Assembly: GCF_964204645.1 (NCBI RefSeq)
Contig: NC_134033.1
Span: 13,394,155 to 13,458,154, forward strand
Source: Tubulanus polymorphus
Lineage: Eukaryota > Nemertea > Palaeonemertea > Tubulaniformes > Tubulanidae
Direction of reading: 5' to 3'
Length of the DNA: 64,000 nucleotides
Part shown: positions 1-12,003 of the stretch, in pieces
Numbering within the stretch: position 1 is the first letter of the stretch
How the letters are laid out: each line of letters begins with the position of its first letter
Program-made: the position numbers and the translations under genes
Notes under the pieces: generated by a model
What the model was told of the DNA's origin: nothing
Database searches by the model: none
What the model saw: only the letters and a program-made list of their open reading frames with translations

Positions 1-1340
1 ATACACATCTTCCGCTTGTTTCGCTCTACAATTCTACTGTGAAAGCTGTGATAACAATCTAAACTTCTGCCTCAATTTTTCAAACACATTCAACCCGAAT
101 TCCATCTGATTTAAATACAGTTTTCCAAACAAACGAATTCTAATCAAAATATCGAGGTTACCTATCCATCGAAACGGAAGCATATTTACAGTAAAATTCG
201 GTTAACTCCATATCGGAATCGTCTAAAATAGTCGGTGAGTAATTCTAACATTTTAAAGCTCGCGAATGATATTTCAACTGAAAGTTTTAGCGCGGAAAAA
301 ATTCGAAAGCTTCATATCGGATGCAGAGTATAGATCAGATTACTTAACAAACTACCTGAGTCCAACACGATCAAACTCTCTTCGACCCAAATCCGGATAG
401 ACTTAATCCAGACAATATTCGCGGCCCATTTGTTCATTAATATACCAGAAAATGACTTTGAATCCGGATTTCCCGTAAACCGGATGAACTTTGTCGGCCC
501 AGAATGCTCCGAATTAAGCGGACTTACTAACTTAACTTATAGAGAAAAAATACCTAATATTTCAACGCCAACAAATCCCACTTTTTCATGGATAGATTTA
601 GGGCGATTGATTTAAAGAAACAATTTTTTATCTTTACGCGAAAAAGAATGACCGGACAATTCCCGTATCGTAATGAGAAATCTATAAACACCGAACAGAG
701 AACAACGTGGAGGGAATAGAACTAAATCCAGAATGATAATCCGGTACACACAGCCACGCGCGCGCGAGTTTATCCTGATTAATCCTACACGAGAGTTAGT
801 GCCGGTAACAACACTGCTTTATACTGAAACGGCTAACAGCACCGTACACAGTATTATACCGCACTACACTACTGCCCTCTCAATTTCATTCCCGGAACTC
901 GGCGTAGAATTCATAAATATTGATCCTCCGTCAGTCTCCCCGCTAGGAAAAATACTCAACTATTTTACACCCGATATATATTTCTTAATTAGGTATGGAG
1001 CAGACGTAACAACGAGAAACGCTTACTCCGAGGGGATGCTTACAATACGCATTGTGTTATGCTTAAAAAAGGAAGTGAACGCGTTGTTTCCTTTCGTGTA
1101 CGGTTACCCGACCGAAATTCAAGTGTGTACCGATCAGATTCTTTTGATTCCGTATCGTGCTGCCGTCTGTGTGTTTTCGTAAACACCCATCAGGTGGCGT
1201 TCCGGTCGAAGATAAGGGGTTCGAGTAAACTAGGACGCCTTGAAAAACATGTCGATATTAGTTAATTATCTACAACAAATGACATGACATAGATAACATA
1301 AAACAGATCATCGATAAAGTTCTTTTGGATATCAATACCG
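1..1340. other. No gene recognised
   Basis: Both strands carry only short open frames, the longest about 150 codons on the plus strand at 733-1182, with no recognisable domain. The stretch lies downstream, in the minus-strand sense, of the run of phase-2 exons at 1740-10617. It is therefore probably the next intron of that gene or its approach to further exons beyond the left edge. No TSC box, the leucine-zipper domain expected at the end of a TSC22 gene, was found here. Confidence 0.5.
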
Positions 1341-1596
1341 ATAATTGAATTGAATCGACCGGCAACCAGTCCAGCCCTGATATATCGATGATGTAAATCT
1401 TCTCAAAAAAGTTATCAAAAATTTGTCAAACAGAAAATAAGTCACGAAATATATCTAACGCCAATAATCGCCAAAATTCACAATTGTAATCGTTATTTTG
1501 ACATGCCTATATTGATGACGTAGTGCATATCAACTCACACAGAACCCGTTTAAATAACGCATAGTCGATATCAATGTATATAAACATCATTGTAAC
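1341..1596. repeat. Dispersed repeat, copy 1 of 2
   Basis: About 255 bp that aligns by eye, in the same orientation, with 31105-31350. Shared blocks in order include an AATTGAATTG head, AGTCACGAAATATAT, TAATCGTTATTTTGA, a GACGTAGTGCA-like block and a TATCAAT-GTATA end. The copies differ by substitutions and small indels, so the family is old. No terminal inverted repeats or coding frame are visible, so the class is unknown. Confidence 0.6.
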
Positions 1597-1739
1597 GGTT
1601 TTTACAGCGTCAAAAAACCCAACATTCACCGAAATGCAAAAATTTGATCAAGCCATCGTACTAAGAATATCAGTAATCAATGCATCATTATACTAACTTG
1701 AACGAGTTGATTAAATATGAGAGGTTGTTTGTAACTTAC

Positions 1740-2072
1740 ACAGTCGCCTCTACAACATCATACGAGCTATAACTGAAAATAGCATCATTCGACCGATCGT
1801 CCGAATCAGTGAACCGCGAGTCTTCATTCGTGAAACAATCCTGGTAACTCGTCGGGTCGTAGCCGATCGGCGTCAACGGCGACGACGACAACCTTTTAGT
1901 GCCCAGTTGATCGGTGAGCAGCTGTTCTAACTCGGAAGAATCGGACCCGATCGAAAAACTACGAATTCGTAAGCATTGGCGTTTTTTCGTCACCAACGTC
2001 ACCGGTGAATTCATCATTCTTCGTTTACGCACGCTTTCAAACTTGTTAGTCGGGACACCACCAAACTGTTGC
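1740..2072 (-). CDS. Internal exon, phase 2-2, unidentified gene (possibly TSC22 locus)
   Basis: A 333-bp exon on the minus strand, bounded by an AG at 2074-2073 and a consensus GTAAGT donor starting at 1739. It starts with one base completing a codon and ends with two, so it is symmetric in phase 2 like every other exon of this series. It encodes about 110 residues: a basic first third with a KRR run, then a Ser/Thr-, Asp- and Gly-rich tail ending in YSSYDVVEATV. The upstream pyrimidine tract is weak, so the acceptor is the least certain part. No domain was recognised. The last exon of the gene must lie left of the window. Confidence 0.6.
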
Positions 2073-2458
2073 CTTCACCAATAAGAGTTCAGTTTATATC
2101 GCTTTCAACTTGAAATCCGTAATCATATTATTTCGTAATATGCCCAAATCCCGCTGTCGTGAAAAGATTATTCAAATCATCGTTTAAGCTTAATACTCGT
2201 ACACGCTACCAGTCTTATTTGTTTAAATAACAATAAACATACAAGATATGTGCCAGGTAATTCAAATCACTTCTATCACATCTATCGACCCATTTTGTTT
2301 TATCGTTATCAACAATTAGCTATAGACGTAGAAGAACCTTTGCCCACAGATAGTACACATATAGACTTCGAGAACAATCTAAACGAAGATTGGAAAGTTT
2401 TAGAACCTGGGAAATCAAATGATTAATGGATATCGCAAAGAAATAAAACTTTTCAGCG

Positions 2459-3078
2459 CGATACCTCGATAGGTAGGTACCTCGATAGGTAGGTACCTCG
2501 ATAGGTAGGTACCTCGATAGGTAGATACCTCGATAGGTAGATACCTCGACAGGTAGATACCTCGATAGGTAGATACCTCGATAGGTAGATACCTCGACAG
2601 GTAGATACCTCGACAGGTAGATACCTCGACAGGTAGATACCTCGACAGGTAGATTCCTCGACAGGTAGATATCTCGATAGGTAGATACCTCGACAGGTAG
2701 GTACCTCGACAGGTAGATACCTCGACAGGTAGACACCTCGACAGGTAGGTACCTCGATAGGTAGATACCTCGATAAGTAGATACCTCGACAGGTAGATAC
2801 CTCGATAGGTAGGTACCTCGATGGGTAGATACCTCGACAGGTAGATACCTCGACGGGTAGGTACCTCGATAAGTAGATACCTCGATAAGTAGATACCTCG
2901 ACAGGTAGGTACCTCGATAGGTAGATACCTCGATAGGTAGGTACCTCGACAGGTAGATACCTCGACAGGTAGATACCTCGATAAGTAGATACCTCGACAG
3001 GTAGGTACCTCGATAGGTAGATACCTCGATAGGTAGGTACATCGACAGGTAGATACCTCGATAGGTAGATACCTCGAT
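2459..3078. repeat. 16-bp minisatellite, about 39 copies
   Basis: A tandem array of the 16-bp unit GATACCTCGAYAGGTA with transitions at a few fixed positions (GATACC/GGTACC, GATAGG/GACAGG, occasional AAGTAG). Because 16 is not a multiple of 3, three units make a 16-codon pattern. This keeps a long antisense frame open, but that frame is a by-product of the repeat. The array sits in the intron between the exons at 3971-4021 and 1740-2072. Confidence 0.95.
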
Positions 3079-3970
3079 CATGAATCTACTAAAACCTAGG
3101 ACCCAAAAGGGACACGGATCCTATGACCATTTGGTGACTATTAATATCCTATCACAAATTAATTACCTACTATTTTTTCTACCTTAAGTGCTTAATTCAA
3201 ACGAGACCTTTTTGAAAATATCAAAAACTTTAAACCGGTTACGTTCAACAACTAAAAATGAAGCTAAAATAATCCACGTATGATTTGAATGGAAATATAT
3301 ATTGATAAAACTGATAACGACAAAGATGAAAAATTTGAATATAATATATATAAACATATATCTAACAATTATACGTTTATTTTTCGGTTTTAACTCTTTG
3401 ACTACAAATACAACCAACGATGTCTACCATCATATCAGCAAACACACAGCAGCATTTTCAATTCAATAATGAATTGCGATCAATAAATACAAATCTCACG
3501 GTAGTAGGAACTTCAAATATGTCAAGTGAAATCTGATATCGGGTGTAATGAAGCAGCATCTCGAGATCACGACATTCAGCGGAGATTGTCAGTTGTAGTC
3601 GAAGAGTTAAAAAGAAGATGCTGATAAATTCATAAACTGGGGGAGATATTTTACACTAATAGAAAGTTAGATGGTGAAGAATTAATAAAAGATTCTGCGT
3701 GCCTTCGAGATCGTGAGCATTCTAATTCAAACGTTCGAAAGTATCAAATATCATTCAGTATCTCACGAAGCTTCAATTCAAAACTTGTCAAAATCAAAAA
3801 CAAATCTAAGTTAAGAGAGTTTAAAATGAATTTACTATTGTCACATCAATCGAGAAAGATTAATAAACAAAAAACACACACACACAAAATTCATATACGG
3901 TAAACAAAATACGATAAAACTACGAGGGTCAAATACTGAATACGGACGGGCTCTATTTACGGGCACTTAC

Positions 3971-4021
3971 CCAATAGACGCATCAAAACTCTCGAGGAAA
4001 GTCTCAGAGAAAGGAGCTGGT
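3971..4021 (-). CDS. 51-bp candidate exon, phase 2-2
   Basis: A small minus-strand exon with a good pyrimidine tract and AG at 4023-4022, and a consensus donor GTAAGT starting at 3970. It runs one base plus sixteen codons plus two bases and encodes PAPFSETFLESFDASIG. Its symmetry matches the neighbouring exons, so it can be skipped or included without a frameshift. It has no sequence similarity to the four RRLS exons. Its reality rests on splice sites and phase only. Confidence 0.5.
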
Positions 4022-4446
4022 CTTTAATAAAAGGAATAAAAAACATAATTCGCTCGATTATAACATCAATTTCAAATATATATATGTCGACGATAAAATG
4101 ACGCATGACTTCGAAAATGCGGGACACGATGGAATACACAAGAGATAAAAATGACGATATATTCATCGCAAAAACAACAACGAAGCCTTTCAACGCATTC
4201 AGTCTAGATTTACTCGTCGAGTACCCTGTAAATCGTGAATGAAATGACTGGCAGGTCGAGTCACTGATATCAATCTTAATATTTCAGAGTTAATAAGTAA
4301 AAATTTACAGTTGATGATTTAAATATATATGCATAATGTTTAAATGTGGTATGGGTGAGGGAGCGTTTGAATCTCATGGCGTTATACGTCCTCTCTCAAC
4401 GCACCATCATTCATAAAACTCTATATCCGCGTGATGACGATAATCT

Positions 4447-4587
4447 ATAGAGAATCACACAATAATATCGAAAAAATATTAAGTCCAGGGTTTTCCTTGA
4501 TTTTGAAGATGTCAAATAAACTACAAGATCAAGGAAACATTTCTGGACTTTTTATATGTTTTCGTTATTATTGCGGAATTCTCTGAC
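4447..4587. repeat. Foldback element with roughly 60-bp arms
   Basis: The two halves are imperfect reverse complements. The left arm runs from AGAGAATCACACAATAATA through AAGTCCAGGG to TTCCTTGATTTTG. The right arm, read in reverse complement, gives AGAGAATTCCGCAATAATA, AAGTCCAGAA and TTCCTTGATCTTG. The loop is about 20 bases. It could be a short foldback transposon or a hairpin RNA source; the sequence alone does not separate these. It lies in an intron of the phase-2 exon gene. Confidence 0.75.
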
Positions 4588-5737
4588 AGATTTCCTCCTC
4601 TCTGCACGTATTTTTATTTAGACGCTGCTACAATATGCAGTCCCTGGGCAAGACACTATCCTAATTTCCTCTTTTCACTCCGGTGCCTAGTCTTAAAGAT
4701 GGCTCTTAAAGCGCTTGTAGTGGCTGAGATGTCACTTCTATCCAGCGCACCCCCAGGAGATGATTGACGCACAATTAGTCGAGAAGCTAGAGGTAATGAC
4801 ACGATGATACGTAATAATTATACCGGACGGATGTCATATAAAAAAAGTCGCTATAAAAAAAGTCGACGTAAATGTGGATATTGGCCCAATAAACATCAGT
4901 CTTCAGATAATCTACAAGCACCTGAAACTTGAAACTAACCCCAGGCTATACAAGACAATTGCATCATTTCAGAATATATATAGCATGTTACGCGATTACT
5001 ATCAACTAAATCATTGATATCAATGGTAAAATTTAAAACCTAAAATTCCCACCAGTGCGATAATTTCCAAAGGCGAGGCGAATTATCGTGAAATCAAGTG
5101 AATTGAAAATGATTGGTTGATTGAGCTAGTATTCTCACAGTATTCTCAAAACGCCTGATCAATCGACTCCTAACATCCGGGAAAAGTTAAAAACAAGGAT
5201 ATAGAAGTAGTAAGTAATAACTTGTATTCCTGACGATACCAAATATGCCAACATTCACAACTAACAATATTCTCACTCAGATTGAGATCAAAATGCTGTA
5301 CGCCACTTTTTACATTCACTTTTAGTAATTCAGCAGAAACAGTGAATTTGAAACCAAAGACACAAGTCATAAACAGGAGCGCATGAGAATTTCTGTCATC
5401 GTAAGGACAGTGCGAAATTTATGCACAAATTAATTTTCATGCTTTGTGCGTAATTCATGAGAAGGTGGAAAGATAAGGAATTAAACGCAAAAAAGGGTTC
5501 GTTGCGTGTTCGATCAGTGCAAGATTAAAATGCCTGATGGATTTGATGGAAAAGTGCATGGCATTGATAATTAACTCATCGTTTGATAGCTGCATAGCGT
5601 TAGGTGAGGCTAATGCCACAACCAGCGGGTAATCAAAAAATTGAATCGCATCTGATTTTAACATGACTTGAAGCTATGTACGATGCAGGTGCAATGCTGA
5701 CTGTGAGATCATCCGAACTAAATGGTGCTTAACTCAC

Positions 5738-5842
5738 CGGCGTTCCGAACACATACTGCTATCATCATCCCATTCATGTACCTCTTTCATGCTGTCGCCC
5801 CAAAACTGAGTTGACAACCGTCGCCACAAATTACCATCAGGA
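5738..5842 (-). CDS. RRLS cassette exon D, phase 2-2
   Basis: A 105-bp minus-strand exon with AG at 5844-5843 and donor GTGAGT starting at 5737. It encodes 34 full codons, beginning PDGNLWRRLSTQFWGD and ending SSMCSERR. It is clearly homologous to exons A (10531-10617) and B (7222-7305) and more distantly to C (6919-7002): all carry R-R/R-L-S followed by Q and aromatic residues, and A, B and D end in ERR before a GTGAGT donor. RRLS also fits a basophilic (PKA-type) kinase consensus. The parent protein is not recognised. Confidence 0.75.
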
Positions 5843-6111
5843 CTACGAGTGAATATAGAAGCAGCTTTGTGGTATTAGTTCAAGAAATAAAGTGTATAAA
5901 GTGATTCAGATAGACAACTAAACTATATGCGGTATGTATAATGACTGGTTTGTGATAGAACTGTATAAAGACAAAATGCCCTGTAAACGTGTGCAATGCT
6001 GTAAGGACAATGGTTTTGGCCAAAAAATTCCCTGATTCTTCATACCATCTTTTATATGGTTCATGATTTCAGCTTTCAATTGTATTAAGTGGTACATGTA
6101 GGAGCTTGTAA

Positions 6112-6175
6112 AAGGTGTTTCCTTTCAGTAGATATTTCTTGACTCTCTCCCACCAATCAGGAAAAAGGAAACACC
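6112..6175. repeat. Short inverted repeat
   Basis: GGTGTTTCCTTT is followed about 38 bases later by its reverse complement AAAGGAAACACC. The stem would be 12 bp. It is intronic and not followed by a T-run. Probably part of a decayed small transposon. Confidence 0.5.
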
Positions 6176-6918
6176 AAACAGGTCCATATCATCTGAGCAC
6201 TCAGTGGCTTAAGGAAATGAAAAGAATCATCCAATTTCATTGGCAGTGAGTGATGACCCACAATTGTTACAGACTAAAAAGTTTATCTAAAATACAGCTA
6301 GAAATATTTCGGCTGGTTCCTACCACCCAAAATATTTCTGGTATTTTGAAAAAAACCTTCTAATCCTTAACAATTGTGGGATTTTTACATCTACTGTTTC
6401 ATCATATTGTGATCCTACTGATTCATCGCATGTTGATCCTGGCCATAGACATAATAGCCATTACTCGAAGGAGGGCTGATACTGAGACTAGGCAACAAAT
6501 CCTCATTGAGCTCATAAGATTCCTATCAACGAATTCAGATCCATCCAATTGTTCACGCATAATATATGTCCGAGAAGCAGACAATAAGTGCTGTACAAGC
6601 TTTGCCACTGTTGTGTTAAATATCTGCCAACACCTTTCACCAGCTCTGCAATAATCAGCTGTCTCCAGCAATGGCGCCAAACAACAATATCTATTTCTTC
6701 ACATTCGCATCTTCGCTGTGATTGAAATCCACCATTTTCCAATTCTTCATCTTCGACAAATGTCCATGATCAAAGTCCATAGAAATCACGCGCAAATTAA
6801 CAGAAGTATGGCGGGATGTAAGGAGACAAAAGCGACAATTTTCATCAAACACGTCATTTGACGAGATCTACCAATTCCGATATAATAGAACCGACGCAAC
6901 CAATCCAAATGAACTTAC

Positions 6919-7002
6919 CCGGATTCAGACACTACATGATCTACACGAATTTGTTCATCCAAACATTGCTGTGACAAGCGACGCAAGAATTCGGCTCCAG
7001 CT
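6919..7002 (-). CDS. RRLS cassette exon C, phase 2-2
   Basis: An 84-bp minus-strand exon with AG at 7004-7003 and donor GTAAGT starting at 6918. It encodes 27 full codons, AGAEFLRRLSQQCLDEQ then IRVDHVVSESG. It is the most divergent member of the cassette family: the FLRRLSQQ core aligns with the FRRLSRQ and LWRRLSRQ cores of the other three, but its C-terminal part lacks the ERR ending. It lies 219 bp downstream of exon B on the minus strand, a short intron. Confidence 0.7.
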
Positions 7003-7221
7003 CTGAATTACGTAAATACCAACATGTTAGAAAAACGACTGATATGCCTTTTGTGCATCAGCAGTTTTTGTCAGGTTTTCAAGATTTGCATATTCAAAAC
7101 GGGTAATGATTTAGTGACAGGCACTTCAACTATCACAGGTTATATGGGCTTAATGAAAGCATACCTTACGTCTAGCGCATGATGCTATGACAAGAAAAAT
7201 ACATGATGATAGACTACTCAC

Positions 7222-7305
7222 CGTCTTTCACTGCTATCCAAATTACTACTTTCATTCAAATACTGTCTTGACAGACGTCTAAACAACAGGTCAGCATGAA
7301 CTGGA
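7222..7305 (-). CDS. RRLS cassette exon B, phase 2-2
   Basis: An 84-bp minus-strand exon with AG at 7307-7306 and donor GTGAGT starting at 7221. It encodes 27 full codons, PVHADLLFRRLSRQYLNE then SSNLDSSERR. It shares RRLSRQY and the ERR ending, plus the same donor, with exon A at 10531-10617. The equal phase, similar length and shared core point to tandem exon duplication, and such sets are often spliced mutually exclusively. Confidence 0.75.
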
Positions 7306-7950
7306 CTAAAGAATACGATAACAGCTATCACAAATCTATTATCAGCCGAAGTATGTTCATATTTTTTTAAAGGGTCATACATTTATTGAAAGAGTACCGT
7401 GGCATTTTATGAAGATCAAATGAAGCAAAGAAGCGTCATTCGATCGGCGAAATGATTCAGGCAGAGCAGAGTTCAACGATTGCGACGATTTGCCTCAATA
7501 TTAGTAAGCGAAAATCTTAAACGGCAGAGAGAACTGAAGAAGCGTTCACGCGAAAAACTAATCGTCGATATTCTTATTTCGGGAGCCAAAGATGAATGGA
7601 GCCAAAGATGATGGGCCATGCTTAAATGTCGAATACTCATGCAGCGATGTGGACAAGAAAAAACATAAGGCGTAAAATGTAAAATCAAAAGACAAACCAT
7701 TTCAGCAATATTCCTTTGCTTGCAACGAGCACGATTGCATAATAATCCTCGATGAGATACATTTAACCAAATTACGAGAATCGGCGAACTTAGAGAAATG
7801 ACCACGAATAACCTGAGCAAAAAATTCCAAAATCAATAGAGAATCAATAATGCCAAAACCAATGGAAGAATCCGCGATGCAACTTGCTATACAGAGTACC
7901 AACGGTAAAATACGTTTCATGAATGCGGTATATGCTGAATATTGACTTAC

Positions 7951-8322
7951 TGCTGTTCTGAGCCAAACTGAGGAGAAACGCTGCGCTCTCTTTTCTCAAC
8001 TTGGAGATAATGAGGATCTGAAATACCTCGCCTCGGTGTTCGGTCAAATTTACAAAGTTCTTGCAGATGAAATGGAGAAATGTCACTTTTCCTCATATCA
8101 TCGCCGCCAAAGGCAACCGGGGACATGCTATGGCTCTGATTAGTCCACGTATCTGGTTCCAAATAGCTAGTTAGTTGAACAGTTGGTACAGATGGGTTCC
8201 AAGCCGATCCAGTACGTCTGTTATGTTCGTCGCTGTCGTCAATTGTTGTATGCAATTCATCGCGTGCAGGTGCAATTAATTGTCTTATAGGACCACACAA
8301 AATCTGACGAACAGCCATAGAT
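7951..8322 (-). CDS. 372-bp internal exon, phase 2-2, unidentified
   Basis: Minus-strand exon with AG at 8324-8323 (TTTGCTAG) and a consensus donor GTAAGT starting at 7950. It encodes about 123 residues starting SMAVRQILCGPIRQLIAP and ending SVSPQFGSEQQ. The middle contains WNPSVPTVQLTSYLEPDTW and several RxxS and SP sites. No domain is recognised and the exon looks largely disordered. It shares phase 2 at both ends with the cassette exons around it. It contains an ATG near its start, so it could also serve as a first coding exon, but the acceptor in front of it argues for an internal one. Confidence 0.65.
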
Positions 8323-8974
8323 CTAGCAAAATGTAATTACATGTGTATTGAAAAGAAGTTATGAGCTGCACGACTCATTACATCTTCAATTCGTAGTGAA
8401 AATGGTGTGTTATTTTGTTGTCTAATATTGATATAGTTACAATAACCGTTTCAAGGAATATTTCTGGTGGTTAGAATGCCTATATCCACAACCCCACTTA
8501 CCTGGTGTCATAGTTTATCTGCTGGCTCCATAACCCACACAGCAAATTGGCTAGCTACTCACCCACCTAGTGCACTCACTATCTGTGCTTAGTTCTACCA
8601 AATGATTAAATATAATGACAAAAGCTTTTTTTTATTAGATTCCCAATGGCCAGGATAACTGGGGGATCATCCCACAAAGCAGCACGCAGCATTCTAAGAT
8701 ATATGTCAAGGAGACCAATGCACCTACTATGCACAGATTGGCCCGTAGCTTGACTGACCAAAACATTTACAAAATTTCATTCTCACAGATAGAATGTTTA
8801 TGACACTAAAACAAAGATGGCTGCTAGAGGTTGGTATTTCACAATCAAAAAAAAAAAAGAAGAGAAACATATCATTATTCCATAAGAATATATGTATAAT
8901 TTATATGCAAGTGTTAACTACTAATGCACCGAACGTCAGGCCTACTATCACATCATCAATACTAATAATAAATA

Positions 8975-9184
<210 letters not shown>

Positions 9185-10530
9185 GTAAAAGTTTGACTGA
9201 TTGACGAGAAAAACATCAACTCAATCTGTAAATGACAAGTAATGACAATCAACCATCTCTATGAGCATTCGTATACAGGATAAAGTGATGCAGCAGGGAA
9301 TAAGAAGTGTGAAGTGTATGGAATATATATGCAGGAATTTAGAAGAGTAAGCGTAAGCGTATTCTAACTATCCTTATAGCACAACATGCCACATCTCTTT
9401 TAATTTCAATCATAGGTTCTTCGTTTTGTTCGATAGAACGTGTCAGTGAATCTCTGAGGAGATTTCATTCATCGAATCTGAAACGCGACTAAACTACTGT
9501 CGGAAAATGCCTAATTTCATCATCAATGTGGCACGATGTGCGGTGAATGAAAATACTTTTGGGATGGTAAAGATGGTTCCCCTTAAAAAGCCGAATACAA
9601 AACTAATAGCTACGTTCACGCAATGATTTCATTAATTAACATTATTCGTTATAAACTCCTTGTAATAATAATGCGTACAGGTATACTTATAAGCAAGCGA
9701 GTTTATAAGTGGAACTTCCATTTTAATATAGAGTTCAGTTCGAGTTAAGCCTGTCAAATAGATTACTATACGCTTAATGAATGAATGAATTGTCTACACC
9801 TAGTAAACCTTTCAAGCAACTGCGTCGGATTTCATCAGTTACGCGAAGTAAATCTCGAGTCAATCTGAATCGTATCGTCCTTGCAATCCGAAGGAAGGCT
9901 TTTCGAGCCTATTACTATAATTATTATGAAATACATGTATGCTTTATACGTAAAGCGTAACTAATACTAGGATAAACATGTCTGAAAAAAAATAAACGCG
10001 AACATTTGCAAATTGATCGTAAACCATATATGGTTAATGATGTTGTGCGCGAGATAAACAGCTTGTCCTACGCACATGGAGAAGTCTAGGATATGTTAGA
10101 TAATGTATACTGCTAGTGGATATTGGATTTGTCTGCATACTTGAAACCTTGTAGTAACATAATATAAAACTTGTCACGAGCCACTAATTTTCAGTTGAAT
10201 ATCGTCTAGAAATTTCACTGTCGTTGTCGATGACAGTGAGCAAAGAAAAATAACCGTCTGTCGGCCATTTTGAGCGTTTAATCTCGGTTCTCTTTGGTGC
10301 GGACTTACAAGAAAAAATGAATGTAATTTCAAGGCCTAACACCTTCTCCCGGGTATAGTTTATCAATTAGGGCCTCGAAATGGCCCGATTTATAGATTAA
10401 CCAAACATGGCCGCCGATCGGCCGTGCGGTACAACAGACGCCCGAATCTTGAGTGAACGCAGCTAACCTAATCATTTGATTTCGATCGCTAAAGCGGGAA
10501 CCAACTTTCTCTCGGTAAACAGTAACTCAC

Positions 10531-10617
10531 CGTCGTTCCGCATTATTGATACCAGACTCGTCCCATTCACCACCCCAATACTGACGAGATAGGCGGCGCC
10601 ACAAATTACCACTGGCA
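10531..10617 (-). CDS. RRLS cassette exon A, phase 2-2
   Basis: An 87-bp minus-strand exon with a strong pyrimidine tract and AG at 10619-10618, and donor GTGAGT starting at 10530. It encodes 28 full codons, ASGNLWRRLSRQYWGG then EWDESGINNAERR. It is nearest in sequence to exon D (shared GNLWRRLS) and exon B (shared RRLSRQY and ERR). It is the first of the series downstream of the TSC22-like exon, whose donor is also in phase 2, so the two could be joined in frame. Confidence 0.75.
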
Positions 10618-11499
10618 CTACGAGAGGCAGAGCAAAGAACAATGACAGATAGCGAAATAGCAATTTTGGTTTGCGATATAGCTATTGGCTGGATATATAC
10701 GGTTTAGGTGTCGTGTGTGTTTCAATAATCAGCAATTGATGAAAGCGTATAACTCTATATAAGAATCATAAAACTAACTGATTTGTCCAGAGGGTCTTAT
10801 AATCTAAGGTGACAACTAACAGCCCATCAATGATTATTTGTCGGATACCGGTGAACCAGGTACAAAACACCTCTTCCAGTACTCAAAATCAATCCTTATT
10901 CTTTCCATTCACCAGATCCGTTAAGAATCGTAAAACTACACAGCAGATCTAGAGCGCTGTGACAAGGGAATCGGCACGTATGGAACCAGTAAGAAAGAAA
11001 GTAAGATGTATCCCCAACTTAAAGACCCTTAATTTTTGGTAGCTCTAATATCAGGGATTATATAATCATACTATTACTAGTCTGTCCTAGGCATTTATCT
11101 TTCCAAAGCGAGAGAATGCTTCGCGACAAATGGTGTGTTCCAGGGCCTTCATGCTAAACCCATTGAAGCTATGTACAGCTGCTTATATACAACCGTTTTA
11201 TTCACAATGACTTCAACTAAATCATTTCTATCATAATTAACGTGACATGATATCATTAAAACTCAACCGAGGTCATCGTCATTTACTTCTGTTTTATGCG
11301 TGAATATCTCTGTATAAAAGGCTCCGGTATCATGCCACAAAGCAAGAGTGTGAGTTTCAAGTAGAAAATGTGAAGGAAAAATAGAGTACTATTGCTTTCC
11401 TCTAGATAATATAGCGAACTAACATCTGTGCTAACCTGGAACAAAAGTATGCATTTATGCAGACAAAAGCTAAGCCAGTGTTGCATTCCTAATCTGTAA

Positions 11500-12003
11500 C
11501 AAAAACTTAATAATTCCTTGATAGAAGAGTTTCCTCAATGAAATTAAGTCAGATGAAACAAAATGATCCGAACCACCACGTAATTATAGTATTCCAGAAT
11601 AAGGTAAAACGTTTTAAGATTGTATTTCTAAGCAGTCCCACAGTCAGTCAAAAATGAATCTGAAAACTCGGCATCAGTCTATGAGTCTCAATTCAATTCA
11701 GGACATAAGAAATGGTAACAAATTTTTAAAAGGTTTAAAATAAGTTCCTAACTTCTCCGATAAAGGTAGTCATTAGTGCCGAGTAAAGCCGCGCCCGGGC
11801 CTCTACATAGTCACTCGCCAAGGGTGGCGTTTAACCCCGAGTCAAGCCGTATAGTCGCTACACCCCTTCAAACTAGGTAATAAACTACTGCTCCGGTTTG
11901 ATTTACCCCCTGGGTTTACGGATAAATGTTGCCCTCTCTGATATCACCTCACAGATAATGCCCTAGACTTATCCCGAAATGGGTAAGCCTGAAAACAACA
12001 TAC
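11500..12003. other. Intron after the TSC22-like exon, nothing else seen
   Basis: The open frame of the exon upstream runs on through this stretch on the minus strand to a stop at 11949, but the consensus GTATGT donor at 12003 makes this intronic read-through. A partial direct repeat of GAGTAAAGCCG / GAGTCAAGCCG occurs near 11780 and 11837. No other feature is supported. Confidence 0.5.

Noticed and set aside
733-1182. 149-codon plus-strand frame
   Set aside because: No domain, poor composition and no splice context; likely chance in a region without supported genes.
2320-3081. Minus-strand 253-codon frame with a YRGTYLSRYLP-like period
   Set aside because: Produced entirely by the 16-bp minisatellite; it has no start context and no flanking coding sequence.
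7159-7200. GTAAGG and GTATGC donor-like sites after CATCATGCGCTAGAC on the minus strand
   Set aside because: In the phase-2 frame the would-be exon contains TAG.
8502-8525. 24-bp minus-strand exon candidate QQINYDT with a perfect CCAG|GTAAGT donor and phase 2-2
   Set aside because: The acceptor (TTATGGAG) lacks a pyrimidine tract and the peptide has no homologue here. Phase agreement alone is weak for so short a stretch.
11283-11486. Minus-strand frame after a good TTGTTCCAG acceptor
   Set aside because: The phase-2 frame used by the neighbouring exons has an early stop, and the open frame enters in phase 0 with a weak GTAAAT donor.
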